DNA from: JAGVSR01 sp964458265
Lineage (GTDB): Bacteria > Pseudomonadota > Alphaproteobacteria > Rhizobiales > Hyphomicrobiaceae
Assembly (NCBI GenBank): GCA_964458265.1
Contig: CAYWIF010000015.1
Coordinates: 1-64,000, forward strand
Direction: 5' to 3'
Length of the DNA stretch: 64,000 nucleotides
The notes under the pieces were generated by a model. The model was not told the DNA's origin. It ran no database searches and worked only from the letters and a program-made list of their open reading frames with translations. Shown piece after piece: positions 1-7,052 of the stretch (its first letter is position 1; each line of letters begins with the position of its first letter). Position numbers and translations under genes: made by a program.

Positions 1-29
1 ATTGAGCCCAGGACTCACCTTCTGACTGG

Positions 30-827
30 ATGAGAGAAGGGTCTCAGGTCAACCGCTTTGTACGTTCACTCGACTTTGAAGATCTGGGCGTGGAAATCCA
101 GGAGATCATACGAAAACAAAATGAATGGCTGCTCCGCGAGTCACTAACGCGATTCCATCACGTCAGGTCGTATCAGGATGTACCGGAGCTTCCGATCTAC
201 CGCGCCCTGTCAAACAGTGTGCATGGTGGAATCTTCTGCCAGCTTCCATCCAACAGCCCCCGCTCCGGCCATCCCGGCACATCTGCCGAGGCCATTATAA
301 TTCTGCTTTTTACAGGCGAGGTGCTAGACGGCTTCGCGCCGGTAAGTATCACCGCCACGCTGCTGGACGATCTTGATTTTACCAGACACTACGCGCCGGA
401 GGACATCGTCCGGGATGAACCGCTCGACGCGGCATCGACAATCAGGCTCTATACCGGCTATCTTTTTACAACCGCGCCCGTGGAGTCCCCGGCTCAGGAC
501 CACAGCTGGGGACACATCGTACTGAAGGCCCCCACTCATCACACGTCCTTTGAGGCCCGCCTGCCCGCCCTCAAGTTACCAGACAGGTATTGCGACATGT
601 TCGGCACATTTCGAATTCAAGTCCACGACGGGCGACCGATAAGAACATCATTCCGGCTGCGCTTTCCGAACGACCTCAATTTCAGCTATGACGAGCCAGC
701 GTTTCGCCCGTGGCACCGACGGCAGGGCGACTACACACCGATCTACTCGAATGAGTGGTACAGCCTGCCCCTCAATATCCGGCTTCAACGACTGGCGGAA
801 AAATTCGCGATCGGATGGAAGAAATGA
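30..827 (+). CDS. Hypothetical protein, 265 aa, coupled to an ankyrin protein
   Basis: I do not recognise this family. An in-frame stop lies at 3-5, so ATG 30 is the first possible start, although no clear Shine-Dalgarno sequence precedes it. The protein looks soluble, with no signal peptide or membrane segment. It is rich in aromatic residues and prolines, especially in the last 60 residues (for example RPWHRRQGDYTPIYSNEWY), which suggests a compact globular fold rather than low-complexity sequence. Its stop codon overlaps the start of the ankyrin-repeat gene as ATGA, so the two are translationally coupled and probably act together. It lies in the accessory arm left of tRNA-Arg. An effector or toxin with an ankyrin partner is one possibility, but that is a guess from layout only. 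Confidence 0.6.
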   Translation: MREGSQVNRFVRSLDFEDLGVEIQEIIRKQNEWLLRESLTRFHHVRSYQDVPELPIYRALSNSVHGGIFCQLPSNSPRSGHPGTSAEAIIILLFTGEVLDGFAPVSITATLLDDLDFTRHYAPEDIVRDEPLDAASTIRLYTGYLFTTAPVESPAQDHSWGHIVLKAPTHHTSFEARLPALKLPDRYCDMFGTFRIQVHDGRPIRTSFRLRFPNDLNFSYDEPAFRPWHRRQGDYTPIYSNEWYSLPLNIRLQRLAEKFAIGWKK

Positions 828-1171
828 GCGAGGCCCTTTCGGATGAAAAGCATGAACCGGAAAAGCGCCAGGCAGATATTTTTCTCGCGGCACGAAACAA
901 CGACCTTCAGGAGTTGAAGCTCGCTCTGGAACAAGGTCAGCGGCTCGACATCATAATCCCGGAGAACGGACACACACCGCTACATACCGCGGCTCTCTGG
1001 GGCCATAATGATTTCATCATCGCCGCCCTCTCTCATCCCACCGCCAACCCATGGGCGCGCAGTCGACGCGGCCTTCTTCCTTACGCTATCGCCGCCGACC
1101 GCCGGGATACGCACATCATGAAACTTTTTTTCGATGCCATGTATCCTGAAGGGCGCTTTCCACTGCCTTAA
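824..1171 (+). CDS. Small ankyrin-repeat protein
   Basis: The protein is about 115 aa. A signature NGHTPLHTAALWGH near residues 50-63 is a canonical ankyrin motif. A weaker second repeat follows (RGLLPYAIAADRRDTHIMKLFFDA), and the N-terminal helix (AARNNDLQELKLALEQG) fits a capping repeat. Ankyrin repeats mediate protein-protein contacts, so the likely role is to bind a partner. The obvious candidate is the product of the gene just upstream, whose TGA overlaps this ATG (824-826). A second in-frame ATG at 815 would add three residues. No signal peptide is seen, so it is probably cytoplasmic. A long AT-rich non-coding stretch follows. Confidence 0.7.
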   Translation: MSEALSDEKHEPEKRQADIFLAARNNDLQELKLALEQGQRLDIIIPENGHTPLHTAALWGHNDFIIAALSHPTANPWARSRRGLLPYAIAADRRDTHIMKLFFDAMYPEGRFPLP

Positions 1172-1391
1172 AAATCGCAGCATGAAGGTCGGTGTTTTCC
1201 ATTCCCCGGTATTAGCAAATTTATTTTGCGTCCTCCGCATACATAAGCATGTATGTTATTATAAATTTCGACTCCGATTTTATTATATAATCTGCGGTGT
1301 TGCGGCGAACTGATTCAATTCTCTTTTGAATATCCTTGAGATCAATAAACGCATTATGGCAAATTACCCTCGTTGACGAGGAGCCAGATGT

Positions 1392-1439
1392 GTTTTTGCT
1401 ACGCAAAAACTCCGCCTTCGGGGTCGCAAGTCAGGATGA
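1392..1439 (-). other. Candidate origin of transfer (oriT) with hairpin and nic-like motif
   Basis: GTTTTTGC-tac-GCAAAAAC (1392-1410) is a perfect 8-bp inverted repeat with a 3-nt centre. Twenty-one bases further on, the minus strand reads CATCCTG then A (1438 down to 1431). This resembles the YATCCTG|Y nick-site core of the RP4/MOBP family. The site lies about 340 bp upstream of mobC and the relaxase gene, the expected arrangement for a mobilizable element. The hairpin and motif are seen directly; the oriT function and nick position (between 1432 and 1431) are inferred. Confidence 0.4.
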
Positions 1440-1490
1440 AAGCTCCGCTTTCCGTTCCTTACTGCTCCCATCCTCCGGCTCATCTGGTGA

Positions 1491-1720
1491 GGAGACGTTG
1501 CCCGTCTCCCTCAACCCTCTCGGCCCATGGGGTGTTCGCACCCCCTGGACCCGCGATGAGGGGCGTGTGCCTGCCCCTCAACCCAGCACCGCGGTCTCGG
1601 CCCCGGTGCCGAGTCAGGAGCGTCCCCGCCCCTGACAACCCAGGGCAGAGACAGTCCTCGCCGTCTCTGCACTCTGCGAGGAGCGGACCGCCGCTCCACT
1701 GCGGCCAGGGCGTGCCCTGG
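1491..1720. repeat. Cluster of seven consecutive stem-loops upstream of mobC
   Basis: Seven inverted repeats follow one another in 230 bp. They are GGAGACG/CGTCTCC (1491-1509), GGGGTG-ttcg-CACCCC (1529-1544), GAGGGGC/GCCCCTC (1558-1579), GCACCG/CGGTGC (1586-1609), GCAGAGAC/GTCTCTGC (1645-1670), GGAGCGG-accg-CCGCTCC (1680-1697) and CCAGGGC-gt-GCCCTGG (1705-1720). Stems differ in sequence, so this is not a simple tandem repeat. The block lies between the candidate oriT and mobC. It could be a structured mRNA leader, or single-strand DNA structure used during conjugative transfer. Confidence 0.7.
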
Positions 1721-1774
1721 ACCCGCTTTGCTTTGCGAGGATTTGTGTTGTGGGCAGTGAAAGGAAGGAGAGAA

Positions 1775-2131
1775 ATGCGTGGCCCCGCTCAAAAGACAGG
1801 CCGACCGGTCAAGCAGCCGAACGAACGCCGCTGCTCGCAGATGAATATCCGCCTCACCCTTGCGGAGGCGGAATACATTCGCGTGCAAGCTGCATCTGCC
1901 GGGCTGACCGAAGCCGAATATATGCGCCGCGCGGCCACCGGGCTCGCGGTCAAGCCCGCGCGCGCCCGCGCTGATGCGGCGCTCATCAGCGAGCTCAATG
2001 CCATCGGCAATAACGTGAACCAGCTTGCCCGCGCAGTGCATCGCGGCCGGGACCTTCCGCCATTCTGGAAGGCCATTGCCGACCGCCTCACCACCCTGCT
2101 CGATGAGGTCGCGGCGCGCTATGGTTCCTAA
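1775..2131 (+). CDS. mobC: MobC-like relaxosome accessory protein
   Basis: This 118-aa protein matches plasmid mobilization protein MobC, which helps the relaxase melt and bind oriT. The N-terminal part (NIRLTLAEAEYIRVQAASAG then LTEAEYMRRAA, about residues 25-55) has the ribbon-helix-helix-like look of the family. ELNAIGNNVNQLARAVHRG (about 75-93) is the typical MobC signature. ATG 1775 is chosen because AAGGAAGGAGAG sits just before it; longer readings upstream run through the hairpin block and are not protein-like. The gene overlaps the relaxase start by 11 bp, so the two are translationally coupled. Together they define a mobilization module of the accessory element. Confidence 0.85.
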   Translation: MRGPAQKTGRPVKQPNERRCSQMNIRLTLAEAEYIRVQAASAGLTEAEYMRRAATGLAVKPARARADAALISELNAIGNNVNQLARAVHRGRDLPPFWKAIADRLTTLLDEVAARYGS

Positions 2132-3530
2132 GCTTATTCGCGGATCTTCGTTCAAAGGCGCAGCCGCATATCTCCTTCACGATATTGGCGCGGACTCGCG
2201 CGCGCGTGTGGCCTGGACGGAAGTCCGCAATCTCGCCTCATCCAGCCCGCAGACCGCCTGGCGCATCATGGCCGCGACAGCGATGGATGCTGAACGGCTC
2301 AAAGAGAATGCGGGCATCAAGGCGACCGGCCGCAAGAGCGCCCAGAGCGTCCTGCATCTCGTACTGTCCTGGCATCCCGAAGAAGCAGAGCACCTCGACC
2401 GCGAGCAGATGCTGGCCGCCGCCGAAGGCGCGCTCAAAGCCATCGGCGCTTCCGACAGGCAGGCCCTTATCATTGCCCACAACGACTCGGCGCATCCTCA
2501 TATTCACCTGCTCATCAACCGCGTCTCGCCGCGTGACGGGCGCATGCTGTCCAGCTCAAAGGAAAAGCTCATGCTTTCCAAGTGGGCACAGCGCTATGAG
2601 GAAGAGCGCGGGAAAATCTATTGCGAGGATCGCGTCCTCAACAACGAGGCCCGCGAGCGCGGCGAGTTCACGCGCGCCGCAAAAGGCATCCCGTGGCAGA
2701 TCATGAAGGCCGAGCGCCTTGCGCGTGAAGCCGCCAACGACAATCCGGACAAGACCCGGCAGGTCCGCGAAAAGCTTCGCGCCCGGATGGCCATTGTTGG
2801 TCGCTCGATGCGATCCAACATCAATCGTCACCGCCGCGAATGGAAGACGCTCGAAGATGGTTTCGGTGCGAAGCGCCGTGATATCGCGCAGTCCTTTGCC
2901 AAGGCGCGCGTCCGGGCGCGCGAGCTGATCGTGCAGGAATTCAAACCGCTCTGGCGCGACAATCGCCGCCGCGAACAGGAGGACTTGGCCCGTCTGGCAC
3001 AGGATGAGCGGTCGCTGCTGGGCCGTGCCCGTTCAGTTCTTCGGACGATCGGCCAATGGCGGAGCATACTGGAAGGTGATCGCGTCCAGGGCGCCAGCCT
3101 GATCTGGAGCAGCATGTTCTCGGCCGAGGCGCGGAAGCGCATCTTGCAGGAAGATCACGCGCGGCGCCGGGCGGCGATACAGAATCGGCAGCATCAGGCA
3201 ATTCGCCGCGAAGTCCTGCCGATTCATGCCGAGCATCGTCTGCGGCTGCATTCGGCAGCGAAAGCGTTTATCGCCGAACGCTCATCGCTTGTTCTGGCTC
3301 ACAGCGCCGACCGCGCCAAACTGCGTGCGCAATGGGCGGCACTGCGGCAGGAACGCACCGAGGCCTATGTGCAGCTACGCGCCGCGCACGAGCATCGAGA
3401 GGCGTTCAAACAGGCGGCAACCGGTGAGAGCTATTTTGACAAGCTCAGGGCCATGGCAAAAGCCCAGCGTGAGAAGGCCGCTGAGCAGAGCAATGAGCCT
3501 GATCGCGGGCGGGAGCAGGAGCGCGAGTAG
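2121..3530 (+). CDS. Relaxase / mobilization nuclease
   Basis: This 469-aa conjugative relaxase nicks oriT and pilots single-stranded DNA. The N-terminal relaxase domain (about 1-190) carries the metal-binding three-histidine cluster HNDSAHPHIHLLINR (H120, H125, H127, H129) and a likely catalytic tyrosine at Y17 (GAAAYLLHD). Residues about 200-469 are rich in Arg, Ala and Glu and probably form long helices or coiled coil, as in many VirD2-like mobilization proteins. ATG 2121 overlaps the mobC end (TAA 2129-2131), and no separate ribosome-binding site is seen, so translational coupling is likely. No coupling protein or type IV secretion genes are visible, so transfer would need a helper element. 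Confidence 0.9.
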   Translation: MVPKLIRGSSFKGAAAYLLHDIGADSRARVAWTEVRNLASSSPQTAWRIMAATAMDAERLKENAGIKATGRKSAQSVLHLVLSWHPEEAEHLDREQMLAAAEGALKAIGASDRQALIIAHNDSAHPHIHLLINRVSPRDGRMLSSSKEKLMLSKWAQRYEEERGKIYCEDRVLNNEARERGEFTRAAKGIPWQIMKAERLAREAANDNPDKTRQVREKLRARMAIVGRSMRSNINRHRREWKTLEDGFGAKRRDIAQSFAKARVRARELIVQEFKPLWRDNRRREQEDLARLAQDERSLLGRARSVLRTIGQWRSILEGDRVQGASLIWSSMFSAEARKRILQEDHARRRAAIQNRQHQAIRREVLPIHAEHRLRLHSAAKAFIAERSSLVLAHSADRAKLRAQWAALRQERTEAYVQLRAAHEHREAFKQAATGESYFDKLRAMAKAQREKAAEQSNEPDRGREQERE

Positions 3531-3539
3531 ACGGCGGGG

Positions 3540-3719
3540 CTAGATGCCCCGCCGCGGTTGCGCCTGCTCTGCGCGCACGGCCTCGATTGAGGCGTGGCAG
3601 CAGCGCCGGCTGCTTTCATCAAGTGCGTCATTGGCCAGATCATTGAACAGCACTCTAAGGAAAGAGTGCAGCTCGCTGTCGGTGCAGGACGCCGCTTTGT
3701 TGCGTGAGATGATGAGCAT
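3540..3719 (-). CDS. Small conserved-looking protein, 59 aa, convergent with the relaxase
   Basis: A 59-aa protein beginning MLIISRNKAASCTDSELHSF. ATG 3719 is chosen because a strong GGAGGA sits 7-8 nt upstream on the minus strand (3726-3731); an ATG at 3734 would leave that signal inside the gene. It is predicted helical (SELHSFLRVLFNDLANDAL) with a cysteine pair near the middle. I cannot assign a function. Its ribosome-binding site lies inside the stem of a perfect hairpin, and three hairpins fill its leader, so translation may be controlled by RNA structure. It ends 10 bp from the relaxase stop, convergently. Confidence 0.55.
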   Translation of the reverse strand: MLIISRNKAASCTDSELHSFLRVLFNDLANDALDESSRRCCHASIEAVRAEQAQPRRGI

Positions 3720-3727
3720 GTTTGCTT

Positions 3728-3812
3728 CCTCCATTTTCAATGGAGGCCCCGACCATCGGAGCCTTTCGGGCTCCCGCCGCCACCATGCCCTGAGGGAAGG
3801 CTCAGATGGTGG
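3728..3812 (-). promoter_or_regulatory. Three-hairpin leader that can hide the ribosome-binding site of the 59-aa gene
   Basis: Three perfect or near-perfect stem-loops lie side by side. They are CCTCCATT-ttc-AATGGAGG (3728-3746), GGAGCC-tttcg-GGCTCC (3758-3774), and an extended hairpin CCACCAT...CTGAG-ggaagg-CTCAG-ATGGTGG (3780-3812). On the minus-strand transcript the 3' arm of the first stem is the GGAGG Shine-Dalgarno of the 59-aa gene, so folding would block initiation. The structures are seen directly; regulation is inferred. Confidence 0.5.
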
Positions 3813-3905
3813 GGTGTCTTTGAATAGGAGGAAACAACGCAAAACATTGGAATCACGCACACTGCGAGACCGCCGGCTGCCGAATGTAACTAAGGGCTGT
3901 GAATT

Positions 3906-4520
3906 CTAAGGCTGACGTACAGATCGAGGCAGGCTGAGGCAGAGCGGCGCGCGCTCCGGGCCCAGCAGCTGCACGACCCAATCGTGGTGGGTTGAAAGCA
4001 CCTGCATACGAGCTTGTTGCAAGGTGTTGAATACGGCATCAGCCAGGCTGCCCGCCAGCACCCGCTCGACGAGCGGATGACAGAAAAACTCAACGCTTGC
4101 CAGCAGCGGCACGTCTGGGGCGAACTGAAGAGCTAAACGTCTGCCTTTGCTCTCGTCGATGACAGCCACGCCCCGCAATTCGAACGCCATAGCTATGGTC
4201 GCCGCTTCGCCGTCATCCAGCGTCATCGCCGACGGCCCGACCGTTAAAGACTCGAACAGCTCTGCTCCCGAAGCACCGATGTCCTGGAGCTGGACGATTT
4301 TCTGGACGATCAAATCATCCAGAACTTCGAAATCCCGGCGCCCGTTTGCCGCCCCACGTCTCAGCTCATCGTACACATCTTGAGGCACAACAAAATCGCG
4401 GCCAAGCGCTGCGAGGATCGTGTGTGCTGCGCCGGAGCCGTTAAGATTGATCACCGCACTTGCATCAAGGACAATGGGGATTCCTAAGTCAGGCCAGGAG
4501 CTCGGGGGCGTCATCGCCAT
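3906..4520 (-). CDS. PIN-domain protein, probable ribonuclease
   Basis: This 204-aa protein is read as a PIN-fold nuclease. The first strand ends in VLDASAVI (Asp19). An acidic residue follows in YDELRRG (Glu52), then LDDGEAATIAMA (Asp102/Asp103, Glu105), then VAVIDESKGRRLA (Asp122). This is the spacing of the four acidic metal ligands in PIN domains. Such proteins are usually RNases and often toxins. It is the last gene of a leftward four-gene operon and overlaps the end of the XRE-ImmA gene by 32 bp (26 bp if the second ATG at 4514 is used). Its partner is therefore more likely the ImmA peptidase-regulator than a classic small antitoxin. About 60 residues after the PIN core are of unknown role. 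Confidence 0.8.
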   Translation of the reverse strand: MAMTPPSSWPDLGIPIVLDASAVINLNGSGAAHTILAALGRDFVVPQDVYDELRRGAANGRRDFEVLDDLIVQKIVQLQDIGASGAELFESLTVGPSAMTLDDGEAATIAMAFELRGVAVIDESKGRRLALQFAPDVPLLASVEFFCHPLVERVLAGSLADAVFNTLQQARMQVLSTHHDWVVQLLGPERAPLCLSLPRSVRQP

Positions 4521-5670
4521 TGCTCCCTTCTGCTTCGTCGACCTGAATCAGACGGCGCAATTCTACGCGATCGAGGTGCAAAAGGCTCGCCAGCTGACCT
4601 TCACTCAGAAGCCCCTGCTTCCAGGCCGTGCCGGCGAGCAGGCTCAGTCGGACTGTGGTTGGCAGCCTCTTTTCCTCGCGCAGGCGGTCGTTGACGACCC
4701 GGTCACCCAAGACTTCGCGCTCTTGTTCATTGGAGATTCCGCCGTTCCTTTCGAACCAATCCCAGGCTCCTGCTGGAACCAGCCGCAACTCCTGCAATCG
4801 CCGAACCAGCGCCTCGCGCGACACGCCGAAAAGATGCGCCAGCTCGATGACGTGTCGTCTGCTTAAATTCTTCGCACCCGCCGTCAGTTCTTTGAAATGA
4901 GCCATTACGGCTCGCGCCGGCATCATAAAGCTTCGCGCGAAAGCATGGGCATATCGCTCCTCCCTGCTTTCTTCGATCTGCTCCTCGTCGAGAACCTCGG
5001 CGGGTTGACGGGTCACTAGATGGCCAAGTTCATGGGCTGCGGTAAGAGCCCTGCGTCCACGGGGATGATTGCCATTCAGCAGGATGCAGGCACCTGTCGC
5101 CTCATCGAAGGCAAAGAGTCCCGAGATACGATCCGGCAACCGGCGTATGAAAACCCGAACGCCAAGCTGAAGCTCAAGCAGCGCGACGATGTCTTGAATA
5201 GGCCCGATACCGAGACCCAGCTGCTGGCGGAGTTCCAGCGCATCCTGCTCGGCTTGCAGTTTTACATCTCCCGGCAGGATCGCTCGTTCGGCGGGATAGT
5301 TGCGTGCCCGCCTGATTCCCAGCAAATTCTCAAGCTCGACTTCGGCGCGGGCCAGCCGATTGAGCAGCTGCGCCGCCTCGTCGACTCCTACAGGAAACGT
5401 GGTGGTGAGCTTTCTGAACCGCGGCATCAAATCAGCGTGGACGGCTTCCACACGCAGAAGCGCATTGACGGTCGTGCAATAGACGCGCGCCAGTTCCCGC
5501 AATTCATCGAGTTTTATGCGCCGCTGCCCCGACTCAATCGCCACGAGCGTCGTGCGGGCAACGCCTATCGCCTCTGCCGCCTGAGCTTGAGTCAGCTTCG
5601 CGTTATCACGCGCGATCCGCAGCCGCTCGCCGACTTCCGTTGGTTTGAACTGGTCGAGTGCTGAGGTCAT
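4489..5670 (-). CDS. XRE-family HTH protein fused to ImmA/IrrE metallopeptidase
   Basis: A 393-aa fusion. Residues about 12-68 form a Cro/C1-type helix-turn-helix (GERLRIARDNAKLTQAQAAE...ARTTLVAIESGQRRI). Residues about 150-290 are the ImmA/IrrE (COG2856) zinc peptidase domain with HELGH at 213-217 and a downstream acidic EERYAHAFARSFMMP, likely the third zinc ligand. Proteins of this class bind DNA and cleave or sense repressors under stress, and they are frequent in mobile-element switches and toxin-antitoxin-like pairs. The ATG overlaps the stop of the upstream QueC-like gene as ATGA, and the PIN gene starts inside its 3' end. The palindrome over the operon promoter (7631-7649) is a plausible binding site for its HTH. 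The C-terminal 100 residues are helical and unassigned. Confidence 0.88.
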   Translation of the reverse strand: MTSALDQFKPTEVGERLRIARDNAKLTQAQAAEAIGVARTTLVAIESGQRRIKLDELRELARVYCTTVNALLRVEAVHADLMPRFRKLTTTFPVGVDEAAQLLNRLARAEVELENLLGIRRARNYPAERAILPGDVKLQAEQDALELRQQLGLGIGPIQDIVALLELQLGVRVFIRRLPDRISGLFAFDEATGACILLNGNHPRGRRALTAAHELGHLVTRQPAEVLDEEQIEESREERYAHAFARSFMMPARAVMAHFKELTAGAKNLSRRHVIELAHLFGVSREALVRRLQELRLVPAGAWDWFERNGGISNEQEREVLGDRVVNDRLREEKRLPTTVRLSLLAGTAWKQGLLSEGQLASLLHLDRVELRRLIQVDEAEGSNGDDAPELLA

Positions 5671-7052
5671 GATGCCCCCGCACTCCGCTGCCGGATGAAT
5701 GATCTGGGAGCGAGCGACTTGAGAAACGCGTCCCACTCCGCTTCGTGTTGTGCCAATAGTCCGTCAAGCTTCTGCTTCACGCTCACTTCATCCTCACCTA
5801 AAGCTCTGGCCAGCTCACGTGCCTGCAATGACAGAACGGCCGCATCCTCCGACCGACGGAGGGCTGCCAGATGATCGAAATGCATGGCGCCTGCCACGGC
5901 ATAGGCATGCTGATTCCCATGCAGGCTATCGACCGGGAAGCCTTCAGCCATGCCCGCCGACAGCGTGGCCGCCGACACGTTTTCAAACGCATACGCGTTT
6001 GCAGGTTCTTGAAAACCGGCGGCATGCACGCTCATCCGCCGAAGTATGCAGGCGGCACAAAACCCGCACTGTCTCAATGGCTGGTTCTTTCCCACACGGA
6101 TTTGCCGAGGCTTTTGCCAGCAGGACCGCGTCTTTCTCCAGCCCTCATCTTTGGACTTTGCTATTGCCGCAGCCAGCGTCTGCCCCTTCGTCGACCACAG
6201 ACGCGGAAACTCATAGCGGAGGTCGTGGTCGAGAAGCGCGCGAAATAGCTTCTCCATCTTGTTGAGGAAAACGGGATGTGAGCGATAGTCGCCGTAACGG
6301 TGGGTCACGAGTACCGGACCCAACGCTCCCTGCCCGCTTTCAGGGACGATCACCTTCGTCGATCCTGACAGATAGGCGGCGAGGCCGCTGACCATCGCAA
6401 ATTTGAAACCTCGCGACCGCCCCGTCCGCTCCTTGAAATCCTGATCGGGCACTCGAAAGGGAATGCGCTCGAACGCTTCACGCTTTCCCTTGCGACGGCG
6501 GGGATTTTTAGATCCGCCTCCAAGCCGGACCAGAACGGGATTATGTTCTTTGACGAGCTGCCACAGTGCCCACGAATCCATACCGTTGCTGAACGGAATC
6601 ATGAGCGAGTTGGGTTCAGGCAGCTCAAAATTCGTTTGGATGATGTGTTCTGGATCTTTTTGCCTCTGGACGAACTCAAGGCGCCACACGTCACCGGTCA
6701 GGCAGCGCAGTGCTGCCACAAGCGCACCCTGAACCTGCGGCGCTGACCAGCGCGCGGGTTCATGGACATGCACACGCAGTGGAAACACTCGCCCCCAAAC
6801 CTTCTGCGGCCTGCTCTGACGCCGGTCGCAATATTCAATCGCTGCGCAGACGACGAGGGCATCCTCTATCACTGGCTCCCACTTCGCGAGCCGATAGGAA
6901 ACCAGCTGCTCAGGATCGAGCTTGATATGCGTGCCGATTTCACAGGCTCCATACCCTGCGCCGCTCGCAACGCCGCGCGGAACTACTTCGATCGCTCTCA
7001 CGGGCGGGGCTCCGTCACGTTTCATCGGCGCCACTCTTGATGGCTGGGCCAT
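5667..7052 (-). CDS. QueC/QatC-like PP-loop enzyme
   Basis: This 461-aa protein is read as a divergent 7-cyano-7-deazaguanine synthase (QueC) relative. MIPFSNGMDSWALW (151-164) is the PP-loop ATP-pyrophosphatase motif. VPESGQGALGP (236-246) follows the fold. C311 together with CGFCAAC (C329, C332, C335) reproduces the QueC four-cysteine zinc site. It is about twice the length of housekeeping QueC, with a 150-residue N-terminal extension and a 110-residue C-terminal extension, like the QatC proteins of Qat anti-phage systems. None of the other QueC pathway genes (queD, queE, folE) are nearby, so tRNA queuosine synthesis is unlikely. ATG 7052 overlaps the upstream gene by 38 bp; ATG 7025 would reduce this to 11 bp. 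It probably modifies a partner protein or nucleic acid in a defence or stress setting. Confidence 0.75.
   Translation of the reverse strand: MAQPSRVAPMKRDGAPPVRAIEVVPRGVASGAGYGACEIGTHIKLDPEQLVSYRLAKWEPVIEDALVVCAAIEYCDRRQSRPQKVWGRVFPLRVHVHEPARWSAPQVQGALVAALRCLTGDVWRLEFVQRQKDPEHIIQTNFELPEPNSLMIPFSNGMDSWALWQLVKEHNPVLVRLGGGSKNPRRRKGKREAFERIPFRVPDQDFKERTGRSRGFKFAMVSGLAAYLSGSTKVIVPESGQGALGPVLVTHRYGDYRSHPVFLNKMEKLFRALLDHDLRYEFPRLWSTKGQTLAAAIAKSKDEGWRKTRSCWQKPRQIRVGKNQPLRQCGFCAACILRRMSVHAAGFQEPANAYAFENVSAATLSAGMAEGFPVDSLHGNQHAYAVAGAMHFDHLAALRRSEDAAVLSLQARELARALGEDEVSVKQKLDGLLAQHEAEWDAFLKSLAPRSFIRQRSAGAS

Larger units (their letters stand above)
1172..1774. other. 603-bp non-coding region before mobC: AT-rich half, candidate oriT, then hairpin block
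   Basis: No convincing gene is present. The left part (about 1172-1370) is strikingly AT-rich compared with the rest of the window. It carries two inverted repeats: CATACAT-aagc-ATGTATG (1238-1255) and ATTCAA-N7-TTGAAT (1313-1331). The right part (1440-1770) is GC-rich and packed with perfect stem-loops. A hairpin plus a nic-like motif at 1392-1439 lies between them. This is the usual place for an origin of transfer upstream of mobC-relaxase genes. A good ribosome-binding site (AAGGAAGGAG, 1761-1770) ends the region and serves mobC. Confidence 0.6.

Noticed and set aside
1221..1406. 61-aa minus-strand frame in the AT-rich region
   Set aside because: It has a poor start and no usable ribosome-binding site, and it overlaps the candidate oriT hairpin. 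Not supported as a gene.
1373..1774. N-terminal extension of MobC reading through the hairpin block
   Set aside because: The extension is low-complexity Arg/Pro/Ser sequence produced by GC-rich stems, and a strong ribosome-binding site precedes ATG 1775.
5667..7052. Complete Qat anti-phage system
   Set aside because: Only the QatC-like member is present. No QatA ATPase, recognisable QatB or TatD-type QatD lies nearby, so the name is not justified.
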